Source: Xanthomonas euvesicatoria pv. euvesicatoria
GTDB taxonomy: Bacteria; Pseudomonadota; Gammaproteobacteria; Xanthomonadales; Xanthomonadaceae
Direction of reading: 5' to 3'
DNA length: 64,000 nt
Assembly: GCF_020880415.1 (NCBI RefSeq)
Contig: NZ_JAJIUJ010000038.1
Coordinates: 1 to 64,000, forward strand
Below are positions 27,410-37,100 of this stretch, one piece after another; position 1 is the stretch's first letter, and each line of letters begins with the position of its first letter. The notes beneath the pieces were generated by a model, which was given only the letters and a program-made list of their open reading frames with translations, did not search any database and was not told where the DNA came from. The translations under genes and the position numbers were made by a program.

Positions 27410-28801
27410 TTAGGGATACATCTTCGCGCCCTTACGCAGCTTCTCTTTGAACTGGCCTTGCTGATACACCGGCAATTGAACGATCGGCTGATAGAGTAAT
27501 AGTGCTGCAAGTTGTCTTTGCATGACATTGCCAGAGGACTTATGGATGTAGTGGTCTTGCAGCACTGGCACGCTCTTAACCAATGAATGTCCCGTGAGCA
27601 AAGCAATGTCCTGAGGCGTGATGCCTGCCGCATGAAGTTCTGTGGCCAGGGTGTGGCGGAAACCATGGAAGCCGATGCCTTTGGCGAAGCCAAGATCTTT
27701 GAGATAGTCGCTGAATTGGTTCAAAAGCCCTTGGCTATACCGGCAGTTGCTCGCGCCGCTTTTCTTGTTCTTGCCAGCAGACAAGTGCGGGAAAAGTCTG
27801 GGATGGCCACAGGCCTTGATGTCGGCAACGAAGTCCAAGAAGCCGGCATTGATCACCTCAGGATGCAACGGAATTTTGCGGATTGCGCTCTTGCCTTTGA
27901 GGCGTTGGCGAGTCTGAGCACCGTTAGACTGGGCAAGATCATCGTCTGCTGTCATTCGGATAGCCATGCACCACTGACCGTGTTCCAAGATGATGTCGGC
28001 AACTTTGAGCTGCGCGACTTCATTGATACGTGCCCCCGTGTAAAGGCCTAAAATCGGCCCCCACCACCGATGAGGGAACTTAGACGCCCAGGCATTGAAG
28101 GTCGCAGGATCGAAGATCTTCTGAATATCACTGGACGACAAGAGCCTGGATGGTGTTGTGGTGTTGGTGAGGAGTGATGGCTTCTTGGGCTTGAACGCTG
28201 CCATCGGCGAGTGCGCAACAGCTTTTGTTTTGAGCAACGCATTGAAAAAGCTTGTGACCATCCGACGATGCAGTTCGGTCGTGGCGCTTGCGGGGCAGGG
28301 CACATTGAGTGCGGCCCCTTCGCCAATGATGTCTTCGGCACTCATCGACTCGAACCGGGGATTGCTGGTCAAGCCAGGCGGCGCCCAGCGCAAGACATCC
28401 CACATCTGGTGAATGTGTTGATGGTCAATCTGTGAGACCGGCACATCGCCACAGGTCAGACGTAAAATTTTGAGGGATCGGGCGGCGGAGTTGATGGTGG
28501 TGTCTTGGAGATCACGCCTCGCCATGTCTTTGAGGTAATCCGCGATCTCAACAGACAGCAGCCGGGCAGGTGATCCCGTGGGAAGTGCTTCTGGATAGCG
28601 TGATCTAGGGCGGCGAGCACGAGATGCACAGAAAGTTTGCCATGCACTTTGTAGCATTTCGCTCAATTGGATTGCGGCTTGTCGTCCGCGAACAGTAACG
28701 TCGTTAAACAGCGTTTTTCCGACTTGAATGGATTTGAAGTGAAGGTGTTCGCCATCATTGATGAGAGGGACAACGGGTGGTTGGTTTTGCTTTGGAGTCA
28801 T
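27410..28801 (-). CDS. Tyrosine recombinase/integrase (internal copy)
   Basis: 463 aa and apparently complete. Catalytic residues: Arg258 (TGARINEVAQL), His379/Arg382 (HGFRHTLATEL), His405 (TGHS) and Tyr418 (LQDHYIHKS). The N-terminal core-binding domain spans roughly residues 80-200. Related to, but distinct from, the right-end integrase and closer to the two relics. No attachment repeat could be found next to it by eye, so it marks a nested element whose boundaries have been lost. Confidence 0.9.
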   Translation of the reverse strand: MTPKQNQPPVVPLINDGEHLHFKSIQVGKTLFNDVTVRGRQAAIQLSEMLQSAWQTFCASRARRPRSRYPEALPTGSPARLLSVEIADYLKDMARRDLQDTTINSAARSLKILRLTCGDVPVSQIDHQHIHQMWDVLRWAPPGLTSNPRFESMSAEDIIGEGAALNVPCPASATTELHRRMVTSFFNALLKTKAVAHSPMAAFKPKKPSLLTNTTTPSRLLSSSDIQKIFDPATFNAWASKFPHRWWGPILGLYTGARINEVAQLKVADIILEHGQWCMAIRMTADDDLAQSNGAQTRQRLKGKSAIRKIPLHPEVINAGFLDFVADIKACGHPRLFPHLSAGKNKKSGASNCRYSQGLLNQFSDYLKDLGFAKGIGFHGFRHTLATELHAAGITPQDIALLTGHSLVKSVPVLQDHYIHKSSGNVMQRQLAALLLYQPIVQLPVYQQGQFKEKLRKGAKMYP

Positions 28802-29284
28802 CGACTTTCCTTTGGGTTGAAGATGATTCAGCGATAACGTCAGTCTTTAAGCTGTCAAGGATAAAAAAATTGAAATAATGGATTTGGCCTACGCCTCGGC
28901 GTCTTGAAGATTGATGCGAATAAGGAACATCGGCGCATTTAAAATTAGCGGGCTTAACTTAGGAAAGTGCTTGTGGGCTGGCGGTTTCGCCAAAATTTAA
29001 AAGCAAACACTAAGCAACTTTATATAGTGTTTATTTTTCCAAAATAGACGCCTAAAGGGCGCCTTATTATATTTTATTATAAGAGCAAGATTAGGCGTTT
29101 TCGCGAAGTTCAATTCCGGTCATTCTTCGTTATTGAAATGTAAACGTTAAATAAATGATATTTACGGGGCCTAAAAACCATCACTATTAGGCGTCCGATT
29201 GGACCGCGATTTTTATATTTACGTGCTCTGGTCAGGAGAAAACTTGAGGTCATACAGGAGTGATCTTCACTCACTGGACTACAC
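28802..29284. promoter_or_regulatory. AT-rich intergenic region with TTAGGCG repeats (candidate regulatory/oriT region)
   Basis: About 480 bases without a gene. GACGCCTAA at 29047-29055 is the exact inverse of TTAGGCGTC at 29187-29195, and a third TTAGGCG is at 29091-29097. The region is very AT-rich compared with its surroundings and sits immediately upstream of a relaxase gene. It could hold the relaxase promoter, the nick region, or protein-binding iterons. Confidence 0.4.
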
Positions 29285-30130
29285 ATGGCTATCTTTCATG
29301 TTCGCGTTAAAACTTTCAGTCGTTCTAAAAATCAATCCGCCGTTGCGGCAGCTGCGTATCGGGGGGCCATGCTGCTAGCTGAGCCGAACGGAAAGCTGCA
29401 CGACTATCGAGCGCGCCGAGGCGTGCTCCGAACTCGATGTTTCGTTCCAGGCGGTTCCCCGGCCTGGGCTGATGATCCTCAGGCGCTTTGGACAGCGGCA
29501 GAAGCTGCGGAGAAGCGCAAGGACAGCACGCTGTGCCGAAACTTCTGCGTTTCGCTCCCGCACGAGTTGAATCATGCGCAGCGTTGGGATCTCATCGAAG
29601 ACTTGGCTCACCGCTTGGTGGATCGGTATGGCTTTGCAGTGCAGGCAAGCTCACACGCCCCGGTCCAGGGCGATCCACGGCACTTCTATGCTCACTTGTT
29701 GGCCACCACGCGAAAGCTGGGTCCAGCGGTTTTTGCCGCCAAGACGCGCGAACTGGATGGACCCATTAACGGAAGGGTTGAGGTGGAGTGGATCCGGGCA
29801 ATGGTCGCCACTCAGATCAACGCTCACCTAGCGAATGCAGGCGTCCAAGCCCGGGTCAACGAGCCGCACCCTGTAACAACAGCAACGCAGACCATGTGCG
29901 CGGACAGTTCAGCCCTGCTCGAAGGCAAAGCCGGCTTCGAATCATTGCTCAACCGTTATCGGTCTGGCGGGATGCTCATGGATGTTCCGGAAGGGCACAC
30001 GGCGGAGCGAGCGTTTGCAGAAAGACTTCTTGCACGCGGCGCCAATCGGGTGCCCGCGCCCCTGAATCAACGCAGTGATGTTAGGACGGGAGACCGAGCT
30101 GGTGAGGCGATGTCTGATCAATCAGTGTAG
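29285..30130 (+). CDS. MobA/MobL-family relaxase (short)
   Basis: 281 aa. MAIFHVRVKTFSRSKNQSAVAAAAYRG is the conserved relaxase N-terminus, with the Tyr of AAYRG as candidate nicking residue. RNFCVSLPHELNHAQRW and the metal-binding DPRHFYAHLLAT (H-x3-H) follow. It lacks the long C-terminal part seen in the second relaxase and may be truncated relative to the family or a minimal type. It would nick oriT and lead the strand for transfer. Confidence 0.85.
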   Translation: MAIFHVRVKTFSRSKNQSAVAAAAYRGAMLLAEPNGKLHDYRARRGVLRTRCFVPGGSPAWADDPQALWTAAEAAEKRKDSTLCRNFCVSLPHELNHAQRWDLIEDLAHRLVDRYGFAVQASSHAPVQGDPRHFYAHLLATTRKLGPAVFAAKTRELDGPINGRVEVEWIRAMVATQINAHLANAGVQARVNEPHPVTTATQTMCADSSALLEGKAGFESLLNRYRSGGMLMDVPEGHTAERAFAERLLARGANRVPAPLNQRSDVRTGDRAGEAMSDQSV

Positions 30131-30349
30131 ATAAGGGCGCATGATCTCGCGCTGCAATGCAGGCATGTCGTAGCGGCCAGCTCGATATCCATCGAGTGCT
30201 TGTTCAAGGTGGGGGTCTAGGCCAAAGCCCTTTTCCAGGAATTCTTCGACGCAATGCGTCAGAAGCTCCTCGCGGAAATGCAGCTCGTCGCGGTCAAGCG
30301 ACGAGCTGGCCTTCAATGTTCTGTTATGGATTTTTGAGTTCTGGTTCAT
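30122..30349 (-). CDS. Small hypothetical protein
   Basis: 75 aa, helical, charged: EELLTHCVEEFLEKGFGLDPHLEQALDGYRAGRYDMPALQREI. Convergent with and overlapping by nine bases the relaxase end. The sequence looks genuinely coding. No function assigned. Confidence 0.6.
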   Translation of the reverse strand: MNQNSKIHNRTLKASSSLDRDELHFREELLTHCVEEFLEKGFGLDPHLEQALDGYRAGRYDMPALQREIMRPYLH

Positions 30350-30415
30350 GCCATGATTCGTATCAGAGAATCACTAATCGTCAAGGCGGCGATGTCATGG
30401 CTGCACAGAAGTCGG

Positions 30416-30808
30416 TTAGAGCTCCAATTTTTCGTTGACTGCCTGACTGATCAGCTCATACCACCGGTTCATCTCGGCCTCATTGCGAAACTTGATGGTC
30501 CACACCGGATGATCGATGTCTTTGACATTGAGCGTCAGCGTGCCTTCTCGATTGTAGTTGTGCCAGTGCTTTTCCCAGGACCGCACATCGCTCAGCGCAT
30601 ACGCCTTGATGCGATTGCCGGCTTTGAACTTGATCATGGCGCGTGCTGTTGACACCGCAATGCGCGTGTTCTTGTAGCCATAAAACCGCTGGAAGTCATG
30701 GTCAAATGTTGCGTTTTCACTGCGCGTTTTCACCGTTTTGGCAAGCACCAAAAAGATCACGGCGCAGCCAGCGAAGAAGACCAGGGTAAGAAAAGTGCCG
30801 ACCGTCAT
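30416..30808 (-). CDS. Membrane-anchored DUF4755-like protein
   Basis: 130 aa from ATG 30808, which follows CAGGAA. One N-terminal membrane helix (residues 3-22), then a soluble domain with YGYKNTRIAVSTARAMIKF and DVRSWEKHW, the pattern I associate with DUF4755. No catalytic residues. Located just downstream of a small lipoprotein gene in the same direction; both may be envelope accessory or immunity-type proteins. Confidence 0.65.
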   Translation of the reverse strand: MTVGTFLTLVFFAGCAVIFLVLAKTVKTRSENATFDHDFQRFYGYKNTRIAVSTARAMIKFKAGNRIKAYALSDVRSWEKHWHNYNREGTLTLNVKDIDHPVWTIKFRNEAEMNRWYELISQAVNEKLEL

Positions 30809-30856
30809 GTGAGTTCCTGAGGAAAGGATGGGGGCACCGTTGGCGATCAACGGTGG

Positions 30857-31168
30857 CTACTGGACGCGACCAGTGATTTTCCAAGTGCCGCCCACCTTGG
30901 TGAAGGTGTAGACGCCGTCCATTTGATTGCCGAAGTCTTGACCCAATGCCCTTACCTTTGCGCTGGCATCGCACGTGTAGCTGGGCGCACCTTCCGCCTT
31001 TTGGCACTGGTTGCTCTTGAAGTCTTCGATCCTGGCCTCGTCATTGCTGTTCTCTTTGACGAACTGCAAAAAAGCGTGCTCCCGCTCAGACTGCGATGGG
31101 CGACCTCCCGAGCAAGCCGCCAGAGAGACGATCAACGTGCCGATGACGGCAAAGCGAGCCTTGGACAT
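30857..31168 (-). CDS. Small lipoprotein
   Basis: 103 aa. Signal peptide with lipobox LAAC (Cys at about 19). The mature part is DUF4878/NTF2-like in style: an N-terminal helix, a Cys pair (SNQCQKAEGAPSYTC) and a beta-rich C-terminus ending GTWKITGRVQ. Likely periplasm-facing. Operon with the DUF4755-like gene. In Xanthomonas, small lipoproteins next to type IV effectors can be immunity proteins, but this one is not adjacent to the effector. Confidence 0.75.
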   Translation of the reverse strand: MSKARFAVIGTLIVSLAACSGGRPSQSEREHAFLQFVKENSNDEARIEDFKSNQCQKAEGAPSYTCDASAKVRALGQDFGNQMDGVYTFTKVGGTWKITGRVQ

Positions 31169-31290
31169 AGAAATTCCTTGAATAGGGAGGTCGAACGGAT
31201 CGGCGCATGCACGGATGTTCAGGGCCGGCAGGGCTGCCCAAGCAACGGTTTCCAGTGCAGTTGACAGCTTGCCGATGCAGCGGCAGTATG

Positions 31291-31317
31291 CGTTCAACGA
31301 ATGATTCGTTCAACGAA
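31291..31317. promoter_or_regulatory. Operator-like overlapping palindromes upstream of the XRE regulator
   Basis: AACGAATGATTCGTT (31296-31310) and TTCGTTCAACGAA (31305-31317) are both perfect palindromes around a central base and overlap by six bases; GTTCAACGAA occurs twice in direct orientation. They sit between a divergent lipoprotein gene and the XRE regulator gene, as an autoregulatory operator would. Confidence 0.6.
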
Positions 31318-31356
31318 TTTTTGCAAGGCGCGTAACTCACGTTCATCCTTGTAGGG

Positions 31357-31710
31357 ATGAGCACCCCCCAACCTGACATCCTGTCGTTGTTCGCTGCGCG
31401 GCTTAAAGCGCGCCGCCTAGCAATTGGCCTTGTGCAACAGGACTTGGGTGTCGCTCTTGGATTGGAGAGTCGCATCGCTCAGGCTCGCATCAGTCGCTAC
31501 GAAACGGGCACGCATGTCCCAGATCTCAAGACTGCCTTGGATCTGGCTGATGCACTGGGTGTGTCCCTCAGTTCTTTGGTCGCCGAGTCTGATCGACTTG
31601 GTCAGATCATCGAGCTGGTGCGCCAGCTGCCCGAGGGTAAGCAGGAAGAGCTGGCGAAACACTTGTCTACACTCGCCGCATCGTCTCCTTCGAGGTCCGA
31701 AAAAGAGTAG
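31357..31710 (+). CDS. XRE-family HTH transcriptional regulator
   Basis: 117 aa. HTH region at residues 10-65: RLKARRLAIGLVQQDLGVALGL... ARISRYETGTHVPDLKTALDLADALGVSLSSLV. Unlike most, it has a short insertion (ESRIAQ) in the recognition region. The C-terminal helix may dimerise. It probably binds the palindromes 40-65 bp upstream and controls this gene and perhaps the downstream secretion genes. Confidence 0.88.
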   Translation: MSTPQPDILSLFAARLKARRLAIGLVQQDLGVALGLESRIAQARISRYETGTHVPDLKTALDLADALGVSLSSLVAESDRLGQIIELVRQLPEGKQEELAKHLSTLAASSPSRSEKE

Positions 31711-31974
31711 GCCGAATAACCTAGGGGGCGGACAAGCTCTCACTCGGGGAGCAGCGGAGGACGTCGCAAAAAAATTGCGGCTGAGCCCAGCGCAGCGGCC
31801 CGTGTCGTCCATGGTGCGAAAGTCCCGTTGCTGTCTTGGCATGCTTCCCGTCAGACAATTCCTACACAGATGCCAACGCCCACCCGATCTGAGCAGGTGG
31901 CTTGATCCTGTAATCTTGCGAGCGGACGGTCGTTTTCAAACAAGCCAGGGATCATCAATGGAAGGCAGCGCTTC

Positions 31975-33678
31975 ATGACCGGCAAGATCAAGCTCAGTGT
32001 CGCCACCGCGCTCTTGCTCTTCGCCCTCACAGCAGGGGTCTACCTTTCGGGTCAGTTGATCTTGATGCTGTTGAAGGTGGCCGGTCCCCTCACCGTCGGC
32101 ACCTACTGGTCTTACGTCAAAGCGCTCGACCTCCCGCGATACGCTCCTTATGCCACCAAGATCAAGCTGGCTGGCGCCCTCGGCTTCGGTGTGCCGCTGC
32201 TGGCCTGGATCGCATTGCTGATCCCGTTGTTCAAGCCAAGGGCGGCCGCCTTACACGGCGATGCGCGCTTTGCTTCTGGCAGTGATCTGGCCAAAAAGGA
32301 CATGCTCAAACCGTCGCCGACCGGCATCGTGGTCGGCAAGCACGGTGGCAAGTTGGTGCGCCTACCTGGGCAACAGTTTGTGATCCTGGCCGCGCCTACG
32401 CGCTCGGGCAAGGGGGTGGGCATCGTCATTCCCAATCTGCTCGACTACCAAGGCTCGGTGGTGGTCCTGGACATCAAGCAGGAAAACTTCGATCTGACCT
32501 CGGGCTGGCGCAAGAGCCAAGGCCAAGAGGTCTTTTTGTTCACCCCCTTTGCCGAAGACGGGCGCACCCACCGCTGGAACCCCCTGAGCTACATCTCACC
32601 CGATCCCGCCTTTCGCGTGTCGGACCTGATGAGTATCGCGGCCATGCTCTACCCAGATGGCTCCGACGCCCAGAAGTTCTGGGTGAGCCAAGCGCGCAAC
32701 GCCTTCATGGCGTTTACGCTCTATCTGTTCGATAGCTTGGACGATCAGATCAAGCGCAAGCACCCGAAAGGCACCTGGATGTTCCCAACGCTTGGGATGC
32801 TCTATCGCGTGTCGTCTGGCGATGGGAGCGACTTGAAGGGCTACCTCAAAAAGCTCTCGCAGCGCGACTTCCTGGGCCGCGATGCCAAGATGGCCTTTGA
32901 CAACCTGCTCTCGCAAGCGGAAGAGACGTTCGCCTCGATCATGGGCACGTTCAAAGAGCCGCTCAACCAGTTCATTAATCCAATCCTGGATGCGGCCACC
33001 AGCGGAAATGACTTCTTGCTCACCGATGTGCGCAAGAAGAAGATGAGCATCTACATTGGCATCCAGCCGAACAAGCTGGCGGAAAGCCGCCTGTTGATCA
33101 ACCTGCTGTTTAGTCAGCTCATCAACCTCAACACCAAAGAATTGCCGCAGAACAACCCGGCGCTCAAACACCAGTGCTTGCTGCTGATGGACGAATTCAC
33201 GTCCATCGGCCGAGTCGACATCATTGCAAGCGCGGTGAGCTACATGGCCGGCTACAACATCCGCTTGCTGCCGATCATCCAGAGTATGGCGCAGCTGGAC
33301 GCGACCTATGGCAAGGATGTCTCGCGCACCATCATCACCAACCATGCCTTGCAAATCGTCTACGCCCCGCGCGAGCAGCAAGACGCCAACGACTACTCGG
33401 ACATGCTCGGCTACACCACGGTGCGCAAGAAGAACAAGTCGCACACCAGTGGCAAGCAAAGCAGTGTGTCCTACTCCGAAACCGAGCAACGCCGCGCATT
33501 GATGCTGCCGCAGGAGCTGAAGGCGATGGGCTTTGACAAGGAGGTCTTCCTCTACGAAGGCATCCCAAGCCCGGTGCTCTGCGAGAAGATCAAGTATTAC
33601 GAAGATACCTACTTCACCAAACGGCTGCTTCCAAAAGCCGAGTTGAAGAAATTATCTGCCGCCGTCTCGGGCTCATGA
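31975..33678 (+). CDS. VirD4/TraG-type type IV coupling protein
   Basis: 567 aa, the usual length for Xanthomonas VirD4. N-terminal membrane helices at about residues 8-30 and 60-83. Walker A APTRSGKGVG is at about residue 139, Walker B CLLLMDEFTS at about 402. It is the ATPase that hands relaxase-DNA or effector substrates to a T4SS channel in the inner membrane. No VirB genes are present here, so it must use a resident channel. In Xanthomonas, VirD4 also recognises XVIPCD tails of antibacterial effectors, one of which is encoded 0.5 kb downstream. Confidence 0.9.
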   Translation: MTGKIKLSVATALLLFALTAGVYLSGQLILMLLKVAGPLTVGTYWSYVKALDLPRYAPYATKIKLAGALGFGVPLLAWIALLIPLFKPRAAALHGDARFASGSDLAKKDMLKPSPTGIVVGKHGGKLVRLPGQQFVILAAPTRSGKGVGIVIPNLLDYQGSVVVLDIKQENFDLTSGWRKSQGQEVFLFTPFAEDGRTHRWNPLSYISPDPAFRVSDLMSIAAMLYPDGSDAQKFWVSQARNAFMAFTLYLFDSLDDQIKRKHPKGTWMFPTLGMLYRVSSGDGSDLKGYLKKLSQRDFLGRDAKMAFDNLLSQAEETFASIMGTFKEPLNQFINPILDAATSGNDFLLTDVRKKKMSIYIGIQPNKLAESRLLINLLFSQLINLNTKELPQNNPALKHQCLLLMDEFTSIGRVDIIASAVSYMAGYNIRLLPIIQSMAQLDATYGKDVSRTIITNHALQIVYAPREQQDANDYSDMLGYTTVRKKNKSHTSGKQSSVSYSETEQRRALMLPQELKAMGFDKEVFLYEGIPSPVLCEKIKYYEDTYFTKRLLPKAELKKLSAAVSGS

Positions 33679-33724
33679 AATTAGCTCTTGACGAAAAATT
33701 CCAAGCCATTGCCGGGAAATTAAA

Positions 33725-34180
33725 ATGCCATTTGTAAATGAATTTATTCCTGAGCCAGATGTTGTCAAATACAACCTAGAAGCGATCGACAGAGACTTCG
33801 TGGTCGGTGGCACCAATGCGAGAGACTGGACAATTGATCGTGATCGCGACATGTATTTGCGCAATGTCGCAAACGGTGGCGGCACCGAAATCGAGGTCAG
33901 AAATCAGACAAAGTTCTCCTTCTATTGGCGTGGAGAGCTTCTAACGCTGAGATTGGATTTGGTCGACGGTGGAGGCGCGCGAGGTCAGCCCGGCTGGTCC
34001 CATTGGAGACTGATGTGGATCAATGGTGGAGAGGGACTGCCTGAGCATCTCAAGGCCGACAAGGAGCAATTCATAGCTGACCTCAAAGAAGCCTTGCTTG
34101 CATACAAGGATTTCGGCGTCCATTCCAGGAACACGGACTACCACATCGTTTTTGAAGTCGATGAGGGGTGCTTGGTGTGA
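33725..34180 (+). CDS. Small cytosolic protein, candidate effector immunity
   Basis: 151 aa, no signal peptide. Beta-rich, acidic, with several Trp (FSFYWRGELLTLRLDL, WSHWRLMWINGG). Its stop overlaps the GTG start of the giant effector gene as GTGA, so the two are translationally coupled. This small-gene-plus-toxin pairing fits an immunity or chaperone role. If immunity, the toxin acts in the cytosol, because no export signal is present. Function is inferred from position only. Confidence 0.6.
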   Translation: MPFVNEFIPEPDVVKYNLEAIDRDFVVGGTNARDWTIDRDRDMYLRNVANGGGTEIEVRNQTKFSFYWRGELLTLRLDLVDGGGARGQPGWSHWRLMWINGGEGLPEHLKADKEQFIADLKEALLAYKDFGVHSRNTDYHIVFEVDEGCLV

Positions 34181-37100
34181 ATGGCTCGATATCTGCCCAG
34201 GACGCAATCGATAGAATTCGTCAGAACCCTGGCGATTACCAAACACCAGAATCGCTGCGGTCGCTGGCCGCGCAGGTGGACGCAAATGCCTCAGGCAAGG
34301 TCACTGTTCTTTATAGTGGCCCGGCAGCGAAGGACATCTGGTCGACTGATGTCATTGGATCGATGATCGAATCTGGCGAAGACATCCGGGTTATCGATAA
34401 AAGTCAGGCATCGAAGTTTCTGAATTCCCGTGAGTTCTATACCGCGCTCGCCGACATCTATGACATTTCGCCTCGTGAGCTGATAGATGGGTCTCATCGG
34501 GGGCCTGCCACAGAGTGGCTTTACCACCCTACGCAAGGTCCTTGGGCAGATGCTTCGGGACGGTTTGCCGATGCAACCGTAGGTGAGGTTCATGCCATCG
34601 TGGGCGACGCTCAGCCAAGCCGTGTCTTTGGCGAAATTGAAGTGCCTCGCATTCTTGCCAATCCAAACGTCACCTCGATTGAGGGCCTTCCGCGTGAAGC
34701 GCTGGCCGGTGTGAAAGACCGGCTCGGTCAGCAAGCAGCCTTTGAGCTGATCGTGGCCCGTGCGCGTGAACACGAGGGCATGCTGCGCATTCCAGCCAGT
34801 GATGATGCGCTCCGCGAGAACAAAGTTCTGAGGCTCGACAACAGAGAGTATTTTCGCGGAACGGCCATTGAGGGAACATCAAAGGCGTTAGACCAGAGCA
34901 CGCTTCCGCTTAGTCAGCGCATGAAACCGCCAACCGAGCATGCCCAAGCGGGTCAGGAGCGCTGGGATGAGTGGCAGGGACGCAATATCCAAACCACGCC
35001 GGAACCTGAAATCCCAGGCTTGCGTCGCGCCGGGATGACGGCAGGGCTTGCGGGTTTGGGCGTTGCCGCCACTGCCTACGATGCGTCGCAAACTGGAGAG
35101 CGTGTTGGCACGCTGTTGGCACAAGACAACCTCACCGCTGCGCGCTCAGAAGCGTTGCACTTTGCTGCCCGAGGTGCGGGCGGCTGGGCGGGAGGTGCTG
35201 CTACCGCTGCCGTTGTTGGCACAACCGGTGCAGGCCCTGTCGCGTTGGTGGTGGCCGATGGTTATCTGTTCAGTGCTGCTGCCGACAAGGCTGTGACGCT
35301 CTGGGACAACCGCCAGATCTATATGCAAACCGACAAGCAGGGCGTGAGCTGGGAGTTCAACGGCAGCCAGTGGCTTCGCCAAGAAAAAGCCGACCTGCAA
35401 AACGATGGCGTGGATACGCCGCAGAAGCAGGGCATGTTCGCGCTGCCCGAAAAGGCGCGCGAGCTGAACTATCACGCCAGTAGCGAAGCGACCGAGCAGG
35501 CGCTGGGCAAGGTGCAACCCAGTAATCCCTATGTGCAACCATCCAGTGAGGCAGATGCAGCGCATCTTTACGCACGGGATTGGCGGCATGATCCGGCAAG
35601 TGGCCAGTGGTCACGGATGGTCGCCGACGACGTTGATCGGAACGATCGACCTGTCTGGACGGTGGATCCGGCAAGCCCCGAGCGCAGTGCTGCGTTGGAT
35701 CAGCAAGCAGCTCAGGTGGTGGACGCCAACATTGCACGTGGCCCAGCTGCGATTGCCGCGACCTATCAAGCTGCTTATCAGCGCAATGGTTGGGACGACT
35801 TTGGCCCTGTGCCAGCGGCCGTGCAAGCGGCCTTGAACCCGGATGCGTTGCAAGCATCGGACGGCAGGCAGTATCAGCGCGATACGCAAGGTCAGTGGCG
35901 GCATGATGGTGTTGCTGCCGAAGGCAATGTCCCGTTAGAACTCAATGCAACGCGTGAACGCTTGCAGCCGGCCTTGGAGCAGCATGCGCAGGCAATGGCA
36001 CAGATGCCCGCGCGGCAAACGCCAACCGCGCAGCAACAAGACCAGGCCAATACCGAGGCGACCTATGCCGCTTATGGCGTTGCGCCCAATGCTCAGACCG
36101 CTGGAGCGATCCAGCTTGCGGTGCAAAAGACCCGTGAGGCAAACGGGATTGATGCAGCGACCAGTTCTTTGGCGTTGGAGCGTGATGCGACCGGTCAATA
36201 CTCGGTGGACAGTCCCATCCAGCATTTGAGCCGTGACGCCGATGGTGTGGTGCGTGTTGCGGCAACCACCAGCACCGCCGACATCCATCAGGCACTCGGC
36301 GAGGTGCAGTCACTTCGGCAGGAGCAACCGCCTTCGGCCGGCGCACCAGAGCTGCGCATTGACGCGCAATCGCCCCAAGAGCGCGATGCCTACGAGCAAG
36401 CGTTGCGGGAGACCAATCGGCAGGGTGTTTCCACGCAAGAAGCGCAACAGGTCGCAAGCTTCGCCGCAACGACGGTCACCGCTGCGCGGGTAGACGAAAC
36501 CCAAGCGCCTCAGGCAGCCATTGACGTGCAGCGGGATCGAGACGTTGCACGCACACCCGACGCGCCTGCCGTTGCGGAGACGGCAACGCCTACTCCGGTC
36601 GTGATGCCTACATCCACCAACGCGCCTTCGCCAGAAGACGTGCGCCCGGTCGCCAAGCCGGCCGAACCGAAGCCCGAACCTGTCCCGCAACGCGAACCCC
36701 AAGAAACCCGAACATCTGAGGTTGCCGCACCCTCGACAGCCGGCGCATTCCAACCGACGGCAGAGGCAGTGGCGCCAGCCTTTGCAAGCGCATCTGCGCC
36801 GAGCGTCGGATCGCCCTCATCAGCTCTCACGTTCCCAAGCCAGGCAACTGTTCCAACGCCGCCGTCATCGCATGAGGTGGAAGGGCTGCGTCTTGGCGAC
36901 CGAGGGCAGGAGGTCGAGTTCTTGCAATATCGCTTGCAGCAGGTTGATGCCCGGGGTCCGAACGGCGAGGCCGTGCCGCAAGACGGGCACTATGGTCCAG
37001 AGACCGAACATGCCGTGAGGCAGTTCCAGCAGGACCAAGGTTTGCCTGCAACGGGCATCGCCGGCCAAGACCTGGATGCGGCGTTGTCCCAAGCACAACA

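Noticed and set aside
32596-33489. 297-aa minus-strand frame opposite the coupling protein
   Set aside because: Antisense shadow of the VirD4-type gene, without ribosome site or motif.
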